Below, piece by piece: positions 37,480 to 48,437 of a stretch of DNA of 64,000 nt (positions are counted from its first letter, which is position 1; each line of letters starts with the position of its first letter). Position numbers and translations under genes: made by a program. This DNA comes from Sulfolobus sp. S-194 (GTDB taxonomy: Archaea > Thermoproteota > Thermoprotei_A > Sulfolobales > Sulfolobaceae), in contig NZ_CP035730.1 in assembly GCF_012222305.1 (NCBI RefSeq), positions 2,073,501-2,137,500 of the forward strand, read 5' to 3'. The notes beneath the pieces were generated by a model that saw only the letters and a program-made list of their open reading frames with translations, was not told the origin of the DNA and searched no databases.

Positions 37480-37575
37480 ATGTTGTTTGAGATAATGATA
37501 TTTATGAAAAGACTACTCAAATGGTATGCGATATATAGGTTAATATTGTTTTTCCTTAAAAGGAGAAGGAGGTGA
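37480..37575 (+). CDS. Possible leader microprotein before hsp20
   Basis: A 31-codon frame (MLFEIMIFMKRLLKWYAIYR then LILFFLKRRRR) whose stop TGA is part of the GGAGGTGA ribosome site of hsp20. AAAATATTTTA at 37470-37480 is a TATA candidate; a transcript starting about 26 bases later would make the inner ATG at 37504 the leaderless start of a 23-residue basic, hydrophobic peptide. It may be a small membrane peptide or a leader controlling hsp20. Short frames occur by chance, so confidence is low. The rest of 37194-37479 shows nothing I can name. Confidence 0.3.
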   Translation: MLFEIMIFMKRLLKWYAIYRLILFFLKRRRR

Positions 37576-37590
37576 GGAAAGATCTCATTC

Positions 37591-37962
37591 ATGTATTATT
37601 TAGAAAAAGAGTTACAGAAGAGGAGTGAAGAACTAAGTAGAGGTTTCTATGAGCTAGTTTATCCACCTGTTGATATGTATGAAGAAGGAGGATATCTGGT
37701 AGTAGTTGCTGATTTAGCCGGTTTTAATAAGGAGAAAATTAAAGCAAGAATAAGTGGACAGAACGAATTGATAATTGAAGCAGAAAGGGAGATCACTGAG
37801 CCTGGTGTAAAGTATCTTACTCAAAGACCAAAATATGTTAGAAAAGTAATAAAATTACCTTTTAATGTTGCAAAAGAGGCTGAAATTTCTGGAAAATATG
37901 AAAATGGTGTACTAACAATTAGGATACCAATAGCTGGGACATCTGTTATAAAGATAGAATAA
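37591..37962 (+). CDS. Small heat-shock protein, Hsp20/alpha-crystallin family
   Basis: A 123-residue protein with an alpha-crystallin domain (about 25-115), the A-x-x-x-NGVL-type motif KYENGVLTIRIPI, and a short C-terminus. It prevents aggregation of unfolded proteins as an oligomeric holdase. A GGAGGTGA ribosome site lies 15 bases before the ATG, which is unusual here because many neighbours appear leaderless; this means the transcript has a leader, probably starting before the small ORF upstream. Confidence 0.9.
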   Translation: MYYLEKELQKRSEELSRGFYELVYPPVDMYEEGGYLVVVADLAGFNKEKIKARISGQNELIIEAEREITEPGVKYLTQRPKYVRKVIKLPFNVAKEAEISGKYENGVLTIRIPIAGTSVIKIE

Positions 37963-37987
37963 CCTTATTTCTTTCTCTTCCCTCTTT

Positions 37988-39454
37988 TTAAAACCTATTT
38001 ACAGTTAAGGCAAATATTCCTATTAATATCGAAACGATAGCGTCGTGTGACATTAAATAATAGATTATTGCTATAATAACTAATATGGGAGCTATAATAC
38101 TACTCCTATTACTCTTTTTAGTAGGTAATATAGGTTTTTCTAATAAGGATAGTCTGAATTTTTTTATCGCAGCTTCCATCGTATTTTTAATGTCATCAAA
38201 CATAGCACTCCATTGCAGTCCTTCTTCTTCAATTAACTTCTGTAAATTTACAAAGAAATTGAATTCTGGGTCTATTTGCGTACAAGTACCTCCAAGTACT
38301 GATGTCATTCTTATATATATTGCTAACTTTTCTGGTATTTTAAGCGGAAAACGATAAAATACTTCATTTGCCGCATTAAGGAAAGTTTCTACTTCTAAAG
38401 TTTCTGCTGTAACTCCTTCAAATGTTTTTAAGAATAACTCTATGCCTTTTGCTAGTATCTCCCTATCAGCTTCAGGCTGAATAGCTCCTAATTCTTCAAG
38501 GACTTTTACTAGACCTATTGCATCTAGTCGTATTAGGGCTGCATACGCCCTTAAAAGTTTGTTTCTCGTCTCTTTATCCATTCTTCCAATCATTCCGAAA
38601 TCATAAAGTATTAAGTTTCCTTTTTCATCAACGGCCAAATTTCCAGGGTGAGGATCAGCGTGAAAATACTCTTTCGTCAATAGTAGTAGCATAAAAGTTC
38701 TAAATATCCTATATGCTAAATAATCAGGCTTTACAATCTTTTTAGCCTCTGGAGAAGTGACTTTGTATCCTTTCAAATATTCCATGATAAGTACTCGTTT
38801 AGTTGCATAATATGGTTGAGGAACAACAACATCAGGAAATTCTTCAAGTTCCTCTTTGATCTTATTTAAATAAAAGGCTTCCTTAGTATAATCCATTTCT
38901 TCAAATATTCTCTTACTAAAGTCATTCACTATTGCTCTTAAACTTTCATAAAAGGATTCATCGAATAGATATTTTGTTAGAGGTAATAAATTCTGGATAA
39001 CTTTTACATCTCTTTCTGCGATTTCCTTAATTCTAGGCCTATTTACCTTAATCACCACAATTTTACTACTCTTTTTTTCTTTCGCTAGGTAAACCTGGCC
39101 AATACTTGCTGATGATATAGGCTTCTTATCTATTTCGTATTCGTTAAATTTATCTCCTAAATCTTCTCTGATTATAGGTTCAACTTCTTCCCATGGTGCT
39201 GGAGGAACTTCATCCTGCAATTTAGATAATTCCTTAAGATAAGGTTCTGGTAAAACATCAGAATGAACAGATAAAACTTGTCCTAATTTAATAAATGCTG
39301 GTCCCAAAGAAATAAACGCTTCAAGTAATTTTCTCCCTTCCTTTCTCATTTCCTCTTCATCGACTTTCTCTCCTCTAAACTCCCTTTGCCTAAATTCTCT
39401 AAGCTTAAGAACTCTAGGTGCTAATTTAATTATTACTTGAAGCTCTCTAAACAT
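37988..39454 (-). CDS. AarF/ABC1/UbiB-type atypical protein kinase
   Basis: A 488-residue protein of the UbiB family. The KxGQ motif is FIKLGQVLSVHSDVLP near 57-70, the Ala-rich nucleotide loop is SSASIGQVY, the catalytic HADPHPGN lies near 265 and the metal-binding ILYDFGMIGR near 283. Two hydrophobic segments at the C-terminus anchor it to the membrane. In other organisms the family supports quinone synthesis or lipid handling by ATP-dependent activity. It is convergent with hsp20 and 26 bases downstream of the MMPL gene on the same strand. Confidence 0.9.
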   Translation of the reverse strand: MFRELQVIIKLAPRVLKLREFRQREFRGEKVDEEEMRKEGRKLLEAFISLGPAFIKLGQVLSVHSDVLPEPYLKELSKLQDEVPPAPWEEVEPIIREDLGDKFNEYEIDKKPISSASIGQVYLAKEKKSSKIVVIKVNRPRIKEIAERDVKVIQNLLPLTKYLFDESFYESLRAIVNDFSKRIFEEMDYTKEAFYLNKIKEELEEFPDVVVPQPYYATKRVLIMEYLKGYKVTSPEAKKIVKPDYLAYRIFRTFMLLLLTKEYFHADPHPGNLAVDEKGNLILYDFGMIGRMDKETRNKLLRAYAALIRLDAIGLVKVLEELGAIQPEADREILAKGIELFLKTFEGVTAETLEVETFLNAANEVFYRFPLKIPEKLAIYIRMTSVLGGTCTQIDPEFNFFVNLQKLIEEEGLQWSAMFDDIKNTMEAAIKKFRLSLLEKPILPTKKSNRSSIIAPILVIIAIIYYLMSHDAIVSILIGIFALTVNRF

Positions 39455-39480
39455 ATATAGAAATAAAAATATATGGCTTT

Positions 39481-42400
39481 TTATACTATTAGCTTAGGCC
39501 TTATCTTAAATCTTCTGTAAAGAATAAGCAATAACGAGGGACTCAAATGACTCCAAAGTACAGTAGTTTCCAGTATTGCAGCTACGGCGAAAGCAAATCC
39601 TAATTCTTGCAGTATTGAAGCCTTTACTAACATTAATGAACCTAATGTACCGGCAAAAATTAGGCCTAGAAAAGCTATAGTTAACCTTAGATTGCTCACA
39701 GAAATTTCAACTGCAGCTTCCATATTATTTCCTTTCTCTAATTCTTCATGGACTCTGGCTATTAAGAAAATATTATAGTCCATTCCTATACCTATGATGA
39801 TTGAAACCAAGAAGATAGGTACTACAGCAAATATCGAATAACCAAGAACGTTAGTGAATATTAGTCTTTCAAGGGCTAAAGTTATTGCTACAGCAGATAA
39901 TATTGTGTAAATAACTACTCCAGAAACAGCTATAGACCTAGTCATAATAAGCAATAGGATAAACATTGTGACAGCTATTTCTCCTACTATAACGAAGAAG
40001 TTAGTTTTAACGAAGTTATAAATATTAAAAGCATCTACTGGTCCTCCACCAACATAACCATTCTTTATAATCTTTTCTATTTGTTGAACAATTTGAAACG
40101 CTTGATTAGAGAACGGTTGATATTTCTGATTTACTACAAACAGCATATAACCGTGAGAGAAATACTCAGTGTAGTTATACTCTCCAAGTTCACTGTAATT
40201 AACTATCCCTCCGTATGGTGAAACTGGGGATTGTACTGCTGTAACTCCAGGAATGCTCGATAACTCTTTATATATGCTTACTGCGTAATCGTATGCTGTT
40301 TGGTTAAAAGTCCCATTGTAGGGAATAACCACGTAAATGGGAAATATATTAGCTGAGGTGAACTTATTGCTTAATATCGTAACCCCTTGTGTTGCTTGAG
40401 AAGGTGGTAATAAAGCTAAAACATTTAGGGTTAGGGGAGTAAATAGTGCTACAACCACAGAAATAACGACTATAGCTGAGATTATTCCAGCATAAAGTGA
40501 AGGTCTTTTTATGGTTACTCTTTTACTTTCACTTTCTGTGAATTTCCTTGGGAAGAAAAGCTTATCTCCAGCACCTCTTAATATAGCTGGGAATAAGGTT
40601 ATCGCTGATAACCACACAATTACAACAGCCAGCATATCAGAAATTGCAGTATCGGAGAAAAATGGTATTTTGTAGATATAGATAAATAAAAAGGACAGCA
40701 TAACTATTAGTGCTGTTATCGTTACTGCTCTTCCTCCCCATTTAACAGCCTCATAGACAGCTTCTTCCTTACTCTTTTTCTTTCTCCTTTCTTCAATATA
40801 TCTTGCTGCTATAAATACTACATAATCCGTGCCTAAACCTAGAGCTAATAGTAATACTTCGCTGGGTGTAAGGAAATTTACAGTAATATTTAGGATTTTT
40901 ATTACAACTAACCATAGAAAGACTGAAGCAACTAAATATGCTGATATATAGATAGTTAGAGGCATTATTGCAGCAACAAAAGACCTAAAGTAAATCCCAG
41001 CAAGAATAATTGCTAGAATAATACCCACAGGAATTGCTATAGAGTAAGCATTTGAGGCAATTTTCTTTAACTGATGACTAATTGGTTCTCCTCCAGTCAG
41101 ATAAGTTTTTAATCCAGTCTTTGTTTGAATGAATTCTTGGAAATTAATTGCTTCTTGATGAGTGAAGTTTCCCTTCATAAAGACTAAGAAGAGATTTGAA
41201 GAATATAGATTGTCAGTTATGTTACTTATTGGCTCAATAGGAAAAGCGTTAGAGGCTATTAGTTGTTCAACACTCTCGTTGCTTAGTATCACACTAATTA
41301 GCTCACTTTTGTTAACATTTAAAATCGGTGTGAAATTAGCGTAATTGACTATCAGTTTTATTGCTAAATCTCTTACGCTCACATTAGTTTGTAACATATA
41401 TGCAAGATCTAAAGTAGTAAGATTACTCTTTTGCAAAAGACTGGAAAGCTTAGTTAGATGTGAAGAGAATAGATAGGCTGTAAGATTGCTCACATTGTCA
41501 TATCTAATTAATTGTATGAAGAACCATTGAGGTAAATTTGTCTTATTTGAGGCTATACCAGATACATAATTTATGTAATCTTCAGTAGCGTTAAAAGATA
41601 AAATAGTAGCTACAAGTTCTCTACTCACATTATAATGTAATGAAATATAATTTATTGCAAATTGTTGTGGGGTTTTAGAAATATTCTCATAAACGCACTG
41701 TATAAATAGCCTTTCTGTAGTCGAATTAACTTTACTAATTATTTGTTGTAAAGCTATCTCATTGAAGTTAGTAGAGTTGAACACTTCTTCAAGAAAAGTT
41801 GTCGGAAGTCCGGTCTTTTCTTCATAAATCGATATAAGGACTTGGAATGGAGATTGTGTAAGAAGTAACTTTGCAAGTTCAAGGGGTATATTGTAAGTAT
41901 AATTGAAATAGCTTATTGAAGTTTTTTCTATTACTGAAATATTATTGAAGTTTGTTATGTTAATGTAGTGTAATACAAATGAAACAAACTCAAACTGTGT
42001 TATGTTGAAGAAATGTTCTGAGGCATTATAAACTGCCTCATCTGCAACTAAATAGACGTTTAATGGTGTTATTTCATTATTACTCCAATAGGTATAAAAC
42101 AAAGAGAAATATGGCTTTTCTTCTTGTGGTAACTGCGGGTATACTTTTTCATAAGCAATTTGGTTAGCAAGAGTTACGTTATGCGTTTGATTATATACTC
42201 CCACCCAAACTTCTAGGAAATACGATACTGGAACAAATAAAAATTTTGACAGATTGTAGATGGTTTGATTTGTTTCAATTTCTCCATTATGAATCTTACT
42301 AAACGCAGTATAGTTTTCTTGTAATGCGTTATGAAGTTGCTCAATCTTTAGTGCGGTTGAATTTATTGTTTCGCTAATATTTATAAACCCGTTCTCAGCT

Positions 42401-42891
42401 TCTAGCGTTCCATTACGCAATTCTTCTAGTTTATTTATTTCGATAGTTAAATTAGAATATTCATTGGAGAGTTTTATTGAAGTGTTACTTTCACTTTTAC
42501 TTATGTTCAGAAGTATGTTAGATAAATTATCTACCTCTGGATATAATTTGCTAAGTGTAGTGTTAAGTATACCTTTTTCTATTGTATAAAAATCATATAT
42601 GGAGATATTGCCATAGGATGTCAGATTAGCTAAAAATGAGGAATAGTGACTAACATTACCTTCTATTATTAAAACTCCATTAGAGCCAGAAGCTCCTAAA
42701 AGCTTAAAGTAGTTTGAAACGATATTCTCAGCTTTTGCCGATGTACTACCCGGAACAGAGATTGTAACTTGATAGCTTACAGATTTTAAGAAAAGAGAAG
42801 AAAGAGGTGTTGCCAATATAATTAATATAATCCAAATAATTATTACTATATACCATCTTTTTACGATAAATTTGGCTAGTCCATCAAACAT
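39481..42891 (-). CDS. Very large RND/MMPL membrane protein
   Basis: About 1136 residues with the duplicated RND plan. The first extracellular loop (about residues 45-600) is far longer than usual and contains a coiled-coil-like stretch near 125-200 plus many N-x-S/T sites. Helix motifs [17 protein letters not shown] and [17 protein letters not shown] carry the Asp-Tyr pair of MMPL proteins. The frame is open to 42930, but [13 protein letters not shown] at 42891 matches MMPL N-termini, and a TTATAAAC TATA box lies 26 bases before it. It likely exports a large or lipidic cargo. The AarF kinase is the next gene downstream. Confidence 0.87.
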   Translation of the reverse strand: MFDGLAKFIVKRWYIVIIIWIILIILATPLSSLFLKSVSYQVTISVPGSTSAKAENIVSNYFKLLGASGSNGVLIIEGNVSHYSSFLANLTSYGNISIYDFYTIEKGILNTTLSKLYPEVDNLSNILLNISKSESNTSIKLSNEYSNLTIEINKLEELRNGTLEAENGFINISETINSTALKIEQLHNALQENYTAFSKIHNGEIETNQTIYNLSKFLFVPVSYFLEVWVGVYNQTHNVTLANQIAYEKVYPQLPQEEKPYFSLFYTYWSNNEITPLNVYLVADEAVYNASEHFFNITQFEFVSFVLHYINITNFNNISVIEKTSISYFNYTYNIPLELAKLLLTQSPFQVLISIYEEKTGLPTTFLEEVFNSTNFNEIALQQIISKVNSTTERLFIQCVYENISKTPQQFAINYISLHYNVSRELVATILSFNATEDYINYVSGIASNKTNLPQWFFIQLIRYDNVSNLTAYLFSSHLTKLSSLLQKSNLTTLDLAYMLQTNVSVRDLAIKLIVNYANFTPILNVNKSELISVILSNESVEQLIASNAFPIEPISNITDNLYSSNLFLVFMKGNFTHQEAINFQEFIQTKTGLKTYLTGGEPISHQLKKIASNAYSIAIPVGIILAIILAGIYFRSFVAAIMPLTIYISAYLVASVFLWLVVIKILNITVNFLTPSEVLLLALGLGTDYVVFIAARYIEERRKKKSKEEAVYEAVKWGGRAVTITALIVMLSFLFIYIYKIPFFSDTAISDMLAVVIVWLSAITLFPAILRGAGDKLFFPRKFTESESKRVTIKRPSLYAGIISAIVVISVVVALFTPLTLNVLALLPPSQATQGVTILSNKFTSANIFPIYVVIPYNGTFNQTAYDYAVSIYKELSSIPGVTAVQSPVSPYGGIVNYSELGEYNYTEYFSHGYMLFVVNQKYQPFSNQAFQIVQQIEKIIKNGYVGGGPVDAFNIYNFVKTNFFVIVGEIAVTMFILLLIMTRSIAVSGVVIYTILSAVAITLALERLIFTNVLGYSIFAVVPIFLVSIIIGIGMDYNIFLIARVHEELEKGNNMEAAVEISVSNLRLTIAFLGLIFAGTLGSLMLVKASILQELGFAFAVAAILETTVLWSHLSPSLLLILYRRFKIRPKLIV

Positions 42892-42957
42892 AATTAAAAA
42901 GATATATCTATAGTTTATAAGACTAATCAATTTAAACCTCTAAATCATAAGTTTATT

Positions 42958-44430
42958 ATGCCTTTTGAGAACATAAAAGAGCTCGTTGAAGAATATAAAA
43001 AAATTTGGAGTTTAAATTACGCTTTAAGTTTGATGAGTTGGGATAGGGAAACCTACATGCCCCCAGCTGACGCTATGGTTAGAGGAGAAGTTACAGGGGT
43101 ATTTAGTGAATTAATTAAGGAAGAATATCTGAAGATTAACAATTTGGTTCAGAAATATCAAGGAAAAGAGAATTTACCTGATGAAGAGAAAGGTTTCATT
43201 AGAGTACTAAATAGGGAGATTAAGTATTATGTTAAAGTACCTATAGAGATAATTAAGGAGCTAGACAAGATAATATCCGAGGCTTTAATAGTTTGGAGAA
43301 CTGCAAAGAATGAAGGAAATTTCAGTAAGTTTAAACCCTATCTAGAGAAAATTGTAGATTTGGAGAGAAAAATTGCTGACTATTTAGGATATGAAAAACA
43401 CCCCTACAATGCACTTTTAGATTTATATGAAGAGGGATTTACGGTTGATGATGGTGATAGGATATTTAACACACTACTCCCTAATCTAAAGGATATACTA
43501 GATAAGGTAAGAGAAAAGGACTATTATCCAGCTTTTCATCCACTAGAAAGTGTTGCATATGAAATTAAAGATATGGAAAAAGTAAATAGGGAAATTCTAA
43601 AATTACTAAAAATGCCCGAAGACTCCTTTAGAATGGATGTTTCAGCTCATCCTTTCACGATTAGAATTTCTGGAAATGATGTGAGAATAACTACTAGATA
43701 TGAAGGAAAGGACTTTAAGGAGACAATTTACTCCGTTATTCATGAGAGTGGACACGCTATTTATGAGTTGCTCATTGATAAAAGTCTTGAAATGACTCCA
43801 CTAGCCCAAGGTGCATCTACCGGAATTCATGAGTCTCAATCTAGATTTTGGGAGAATATAATTGGAAGAAGTAGGGAGTTTATTAATCTTATCTTTCCGA
43901 TTTTGAAAAATAACCTTTCATTTTTGAAGAATTATGATGAAGAAGAGATACACAGGTATGTAAATACTGTTAGGCCAAGTTTGATTAGAGTAGACGCTGA
44001 CGAAGTAACTTATAATTTTCATATAGCGTTAAGATATGAAATTGAGAAGAAGCTACTGAACGAGGAGATTAAAGTTGAGGAATTACCAGAGATATGGAAC
44101 GATTTCATGGAAAAATACTTAGGGATTAAACCAAAAAATGATGGTGAAGGTGTTTTACAAGATATTCATTGGTCTCAAGGATCTATAGGTTACTTCCCCA
44201 CATACACTTTAGGCAATGTAGTAGCCGGAATGATATACTCCTCTTATATGAACTTGAAAGATAATATATCACAAGGAAATTTTGATAGTGTTAAATCATG
44301 GTTACGTGAAAAAATCTGTAAGTATGGTGCTACTTATTCTCCAAAAGAGTTGCTTATGAAAGCTTTTGGAAAAACTTATGATCCTAATGATCTGCTTAAG
44401 TATTTAAGAGAGAAGTATCTAAGCATTTGA
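42958..44430 (+). CDS. Thermostable carboxypeptidase, M32 (Taq) family
   Basis: A 490-residue metallopeptidase. The zinc motif HESGH is at residues 262-266 and the third ligand lies in the [11 protein letters not shown] segment near 290. The N-terminal helical lid and the closing region with SYMNLKD are those of M32 enzymes. It removes C-terminal residues from peptides in the cytoplasm. The Dpp-like transport genes follow with a 4-base overlap, suggesting peptide uptake and breakdown as one unit. Confidence 0.93.
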   Translation: MPFENIKELVEEYKKIWSLNYALSLMSWDRETYMPPADAMVRGEVTGVFSELIKEEYLKINNLVQKYQGKENLPDEEKGFIRVLNREIKYYVKVPIEIIKELDKIISEALIVWRTAKNEGNFSKFKPYLEKIVDLERKIADYLGYEKHPYNALLDLYEEGFTVDDGDRIFNTLLPNLKDILDKVREKDYYPAFHPLESVAYEIKDMEKVNREILKLLKMPEDSFRMDVSAHPFTIRISGNDVRITTRYEGKDFKETIYSVIHESGHAIYELLIDKSLEMTPLAQGASTGIHESQSRFWENIIGRSREFINLIFPILKNNLSFLKNYDEEEIHRYVNTVRPSLIRVDADEVTYNFHIALRYEIEKKLLNEEIKVEELPEIWNDFMEKYLGIKPKNDGEGVLQDIHWSQGSIGYFPTYTLGNVVAGMIYSSYMNLKDNISQGNFDSVKSWLREKICKYGATYSPKELLMKAFGKTYDPNDLLKYLREKYLSI

Positions 44431-45701
44431 TCTTAGATAAATATTTAAGCATACTGTTAAACCCCTTTTTTGTGAAAAGCTCATATTTACTTTATATTTC
44501 TATAATTCTCTTAATATTAGGTTTAATTATTTCGTTCATTTCGATAGAATCTAAACAAATTACGCTTTTTTATTATAATGAGAGTAATATTGCTTATCCA
44601 CCACCAGGATGGCAAGAATATTATTGGAGTGTGTTAGTATATGGAAATCCGAATGCTACAATAGTTACCTTCAATGAAACTATATTTCTAAGGGATATTA
44701 CAATATACCAATTTAATACGACGACAAAATACGTGTATATTATACATGGTTATATTCAACCGTATGCATATCTTTCTCCATTTTCCCTATTTTTAGTATT
44801 AACAGCCTCATTTATTGGATTTAAAGGAACAACTTTATTCTTTCAATCAAGAATACTAGGGGAAGAACTAACAAAGGGTTACGCTGTAGGAGGTTCTTTA
44901 CATAGGTACGCACTTAAAAGATTTTCTAGCTTTTTAATCTCTATCATTCTAGTAATAACTGTAGTTATTATACTTGAATCACTTCATGGAAGAAATATAA
45001 TAAGGACGATTTATGACATGAGTTTATTTAATCTAGGTAACAGCTCATATTTTGGAGTTTCAGTGACTAGCCTAGTTTTAACTGCCTTAGCATATACATC
45101 TTTACTTCTAGGAATCTCCTTTGCACTAACTGTATATTTAAGTGCATTTCTTTCAATTTATAGTTTGACCAATAAGAAGCTAAGAAATATTATCGATAAA
45201 TGGAAATATATTGGTACTGCATTAGCATCATGGGTATTATCGATAATAGTAGTTTACCTTTTCCACTTCTTCCTTAACATCTTCCCTTATGGTATTCCGA
45301 AAGAGAATATACTCCCGTACTTATTCATGCCACTTATATCCTTATTCTTTCCCTATGTAGGAATATTTAGCAATAGGCTTCTATCTAATGTAAAAAGTAT
45401 TCCAGCTAATTACAAGGGATTAAAAGAAACCATTCTAATTTATAGGCATTTACTAGGTAATGTGACTGTAGTTATGCTTTCATCAATATCCTCAGCATTT
45501 ATTGAGATGTTACTTGCTGAAATGCTCGTTGAAGGAATATTCTTATGGCCAGGTTTAGGTGAGTTATTAAAAATCGCCATATTTCATGGAGATTACAAAA
45601 TAGTAGAAGGAGTAATGGTACTATATTCTACCATTGCTCTGTTATCTAATCTGATAACTGATATTATTTATGGCGTTCTCGATCCAAGGGTGACTAGATA
45701 A
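44427..45701 (+). CDS. Dpp/Opp-like ABC permease (DppB type)
   Basis: A 424-residue membrane protein with an extracellular domain after helix 1 (longer than in DppB) and about six helices. The EAA-like region near the end, [20 protein letters not shown], followed by [20 protein letters not shown] and a DPRVTR terminus, matches the DppB family. The start is a TTG at 44427, overlapping the carboxypeptidase stop (TTGA), which indicates translational coupling. It pairs with the DppC-like gene next door. Confidence 0.85.
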   Translation: MILDKYLSILLNPFFVKSSYLLYISIILLILGLIISFISIESKQITLFYYNESNIAYPPPGWQEYYWSVLVYGNPNATIVTFNETIFLRDITIYQFNTTTKYVYIIHGYIQPYAYLSPFSLFLVLTASFIGFKGTTLFFQSRILGEELTKGYAVGGSLHRYALKRFSSFLISIILVITVVIILESLHGRNIIRTIYDMSLFNLGNSSYFGVSVTSLVLTALAYTSLLLGISFALTVYLSAFLSIYSLTNKKLRNIIDKWKYIGTALASWVLSIIVVYLFHFFLNIFPYGIPKENILPYLFMPLISLFFPYVGIFSNRLLSNVKSIPANYKGLKETILIYRHLLGNVTVVMLSSISSAFIEMLLAEMLVEGIFLWPGLGELLKIAIFHGDYKIVEGVMVLYSTIALLSNLITDIIYGVLDPRVTR

Positions 45702-46468
45702 TGATCAGACTCTATGTATTATTAGGAATACTAATTTCTATTGTAGGTTCAAGTATATTCTTTGATTTTTATCAATTACCTAAAGGGAAACCATTAACAC
45801 CACCTAATCCCGAATACCCTTTAGGTACTTACATAAATGGAGAAAATATGGTAAATGTGAATGCGGTTGCAATAGTCAATACATTAATATTCGGTAGCAT
45901 AGTTGGCACGCTTGAGACATTATTATCAGTAACTTATGGTGTTGTTGCAGGAATATTGGGAGGGAAAGTAAGAACTATTATGGTTAGGGTTGCTGACTCT
46001 ATAAATTCTATACCTAGATTACCGTTCTTACTTTCAATAGTATTATTTTACGGTATACCTACTGGAACATCACTAAAAGCAAATTTTTTCGTAACCGCTA
46101 TAATAGTTGCCTTAACTGGTTGGCCTCTTTTTGCTAGACAAATTGCTGAAGTAATTTATACTCAGTCCATTGGGAAATCGTTGAGGATAATAGTTAAAAG
46201 GATTCCAATAAGAATAGGTTTTCACGTTTTGGGAGTAAAGCAAAATATTCAATTAATTATACCTTCAGCTATAGACGGAATATCTACTTATACAGCTATG
46301 GGTGTTATTGGAGGTGTTGGTGATCCAAGATATCCGACTCTGACTACATTACTTAATACGGCATCACACTTGATTCCGGACTGGTGGTTGTTTCTCATAC
46401 CAGCAATATTTAGGGGTGTTATACTTATCCTACTTCAATTATTAGCCGATGAAATAAGGAGGGTTTAA
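45701..46468 (+). CDS. Dpp/Opp-like ABC permease (DppC type)
   Basis: A 255-residue membrane protein with about five helices: [20 protein letters not shown], then [29 protein letters not shown] and the EAA-like [14 protein letters not shown] near the end. This matches DppC. Its ATG overlaps the stop of the DppB-like gene by one base. It forms the second half of a peptide ABC channel. No substrate-binding protein gene is seen in the window. Confidence 0.85.
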   Translation: MIRLYVLLGILISIVGSSIFFDFYQLPKGKPLTPPNPEYPLGTYINGENMVNVNAVAIVNTLIFGSIVGTLETLLSVTYGVVAGILGGKVRTIMVRVADSINSIPRLPFLLSIVLFYGIPTGTSLKANFFVTAIIVALTGWPLFARQIAEVIYTQSIGKSLRIIVKRIPIRIGFHVLGVKQNIQLIIPSAIDGISTYTAMGVIGGVGDPRYPTLTTLLNTASHLIPDWWLFLIPAIFRGVILILLQLLADEIRRV

Positions 46469-46470
46469 AA

Positions 46471-47310
46471 ATGTTGAAGTACGAATGTTTAAGTGTAAAA
46501 GGAAAGTTAAACTGTTTCTCACTCGAGATTAAAGAAGATACTGGAATATTAGGGCAAAGGGATAGTGGTAAGGAAGAAATAATAAATGTTACTTTTAAGT
46601 TGACGAAAGATTTTAGTGGACGAATTCTCTTAGATGATATAGATATTACAAGATATAATGAAGAGATATACTGGACTAAAATTTCTGTTATATTTTATGA
46701 TCCAATGAAATTATTTAATCCAATCTACGATATAGCATCACACTTTATTGAACTTGGGATAAGTCATGGAATTGAAAATGAAGAAGCTATTCTAGAGACT
46801 GCTGAAGAGATTCTAAAAATATTGGGTATGAAGAAAGAGGTAATCTTCTCTTATCCGAATCAGTTAAAACCATTAGAATTAAAGAAGATAGCATTAGCAT
46901 TAGCTTCATTTCTTGAACCAGAATATATCTTCATAGACGATATTGAATATAATTTGAGTACTTTAGAGATAGAACTTCTAATTAACTCTATTTTGGATTT
47001 AAAAGAGACATTTAATATGAAACTTATTGTTTTTGATAATGATCCTGCAGTAATATCTAGATTGGTTGACTATGTTGTAGTTCTTTATAGGGGTGAAATA
47101 GTAGAAGAGGGATACAATGTGATTGAATATCCTTATCATCCATACACAATAGATTTAATTAGAGGTGAATTAAAAGAAAAAAACCTAATTGGGAAAGGAT
47201 GTATATATAGCGGAAATTGTAGGTTTTCAACTTTTAATTGTAAAAACATTACTCCAAAGCTAGTTGATCTAGGAGGTAGAAAATTAAAATGTTTGGGATT
47301 CCCATGGTAA
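46471..47310 (+). CDS. Degenerate DppD-like ABC ATPase
   Basis: A 279-residue ABC-like protein with the oligopeptide-family C-terminal Cys-rich tail (GCIYSGNCRFSTFNC). Walker A is GQRDSGKEE at 28-36, so the Ser/Thr that binds Mg after GK is Glu. The signature LSGGQ is replaced by NQLKPLELKK. Walker B is degenerate: EYIFIDDIEYNL has Asp in place of the catalytic Glu. It probably cannot hydrolyse ATP normally. A GGAGG ribosome site lies before the ATG, and the gene is three bases downstream of the DppC-like gene. Confidence 0.75.
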   Translation: MLKYECLSVKGKLNCFSLEIKEDTGILGQRDSGKEEIINVTFKLTKDFSGRILLDDIDITRYNEEIYWTKISVIFYDPMKLFNPIYDIASHFIELGISHGIENEEAILETAEEILKILGMKKEVIFSYPNQLKPLELKKIALALASFLEPEYIFIDDIEYNLSTLEIELLINSILDLKETFNMKLIVFDNDPAVISRLVDYVVVLYRGEIVEEGYNVIEYPYHPYTIDLIRGELKEKNLIGKGCIYSGNCRFSTFNCKNITPKLVDLGGRKLKCLGFPW

Positions 47311-48086
47311 TACAAAATATATCGGGGAAGTTTATTTCTAACATAGATTTAGAAATACATAAAATAAGTTGCATAATTGGGAACTCTGGAAAGGATAAAG
47401 AGGAAATAGAAGAAATAGTGCTAAAAAAGGTAGATACAAGAAAGGTTAGGATAATTCCTAAAGATAGAATTAACGTCCCCTTAAAAGTCTCTGAAGTCTA
47501 CAGCCTTTACGAGAGAAGATTCGGTAAAAGATCCCAATTTGTTCTTTCCCTTTTAGACTTAGATGAGAATGCTAAATTAGAAGAATTATCTGAGTTTGAG
47601 AAGTTTAAAGTTGAATTAGCCCAAGTTGCATTTGGTGAAACCGAGCTTCTAGTAGTAGAAAACTTCTTGGAGACTTTTGAGGAACAATTAAAAAATTTAG
47701 CTATAAAGGAAATAATTAAAATATCAAATTTGCTAGATTTTAAAATCTTATTTTTCTTTAGTGATCTAGATTATGTAAATGTGTGTGATAGAATATATAT
47801 AATTTATGGCGGGAGACTATTAGAATATTCTACGAATAGCTCCGAGTTCTATCACCCTTATACACTTGCATTAAAGAACTCTACTCTGAATATCGGTAAA
47901 AAGGGAGAAAAGATAGAAGTTAATTACATAGGCGAACCAGCTTTTAGGGGTTGTCCTTTTCATGATTACTGCACTTTTACAAAAAAAGATAGAAAATTAT
48001 TTAGAACATGTGTTACCTTATTCCCACCTAAAGTTATAATTAATAGGAACGAAGTGTATTGTTGGTGGTATTTATCTAGAGAATGA
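47289..48086 (+). CDS. Degenerate DppF-like ABC ATPase
   Basis: A 265-residue ABC-like protein. Where Walker A should be it has GNSGKDKEE (31-39), again with Glu-Glu for Ser-Thr and Lys-Asp breaking the glycine loop. The signature region reads EELSEFEKFKVELAQ and Walker B ELLVVENFLET. The C-terminal Cys block CPFHDYCTFTKKDRKLFRTC is like the oligopeptide-family tail that can hold a cluster. It overlaps the preceding gene by 22 bases. With its partner it makes a four-gene Dpp cassette lacking any canonical ATPase. Confidence 0.72.
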   Translation: MFGIPMVIQNISGKFISNIDLEIHKISCIIGNSGKDKEEIEEIVLKKVDTRKVRIIPKDRINVPLKVSEVYSLYERRFGKRSQFVLSLLDLDENAKLEELSEFEKFKVELAQVAFGETELLVVENFLETFEEQLKNLAIKEIIKISNLLDFKILFFFSDLDYVNVCDRIYIIYGGRLLEYSTNSSEFYHPYTLALKNSTLNIGKKGEKIEVNYIGEPAFRGCPFHDYCTFTKKDRKLFRTCVTLFPPKVIINRNEVYCWWYLSRE

Positions 48087-48437
48087 TTTTAGATATTCTG
48101 CTAACTTCTTATAATTTGGGTTATTACATCTATTTACTAATCTGACTACTCCAAAATTCCCTCTAATTTCTGGTTCAAAATTATCCTTTTTAGCGAATAA
48201 TACTCCAGCATAATGTATATTTCCAGCTAACATTTCCCTAACAATATCTTCTGTAGGCGGAAATGGAGTTACTATAAACGCAACACCATTACACCAATTT
48301 ATTGTTGGTATTGAAGTCCCTCCTAAAGCTCTAGCTTGCATTAAAACCTCAGAAACTAAGTCCTCAAAAGAAAATTCAATTATTTCATGAATTATAATTT
48401 TTTTGTAGGGCTCGTATACAATTTGGATTGAGCTCAT
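48072..48437 (-). CDS. Hypothetical protein, cotranscribed with a Ni/Co-permease-like gene
   Basis: A 121-residue soluble alpha/beta protein with two Cys (one near residue 49, one near 104). No family recognised. The ATGA overlap with the upstream membrane gene and same strand indicate a two-gene operon. It converges with the degenerate DppF-like gene and overlaps it by 15 bases. By context it may be a metal-handling accessory of the permease, which I cannot prove. Confidence 0.6.
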   Translation of the reverse strand: MSSIQIVYEPYKKIIIHEIIEFSFEDLVSEVLMQARALGGTSIPTINWCNGVAFIVTPFPPTEDIVREMLAGNIHYAGVLFAKKDNFEPEIRGNFGVVRLVNRCNNPNYKKLAEYLKSFSR

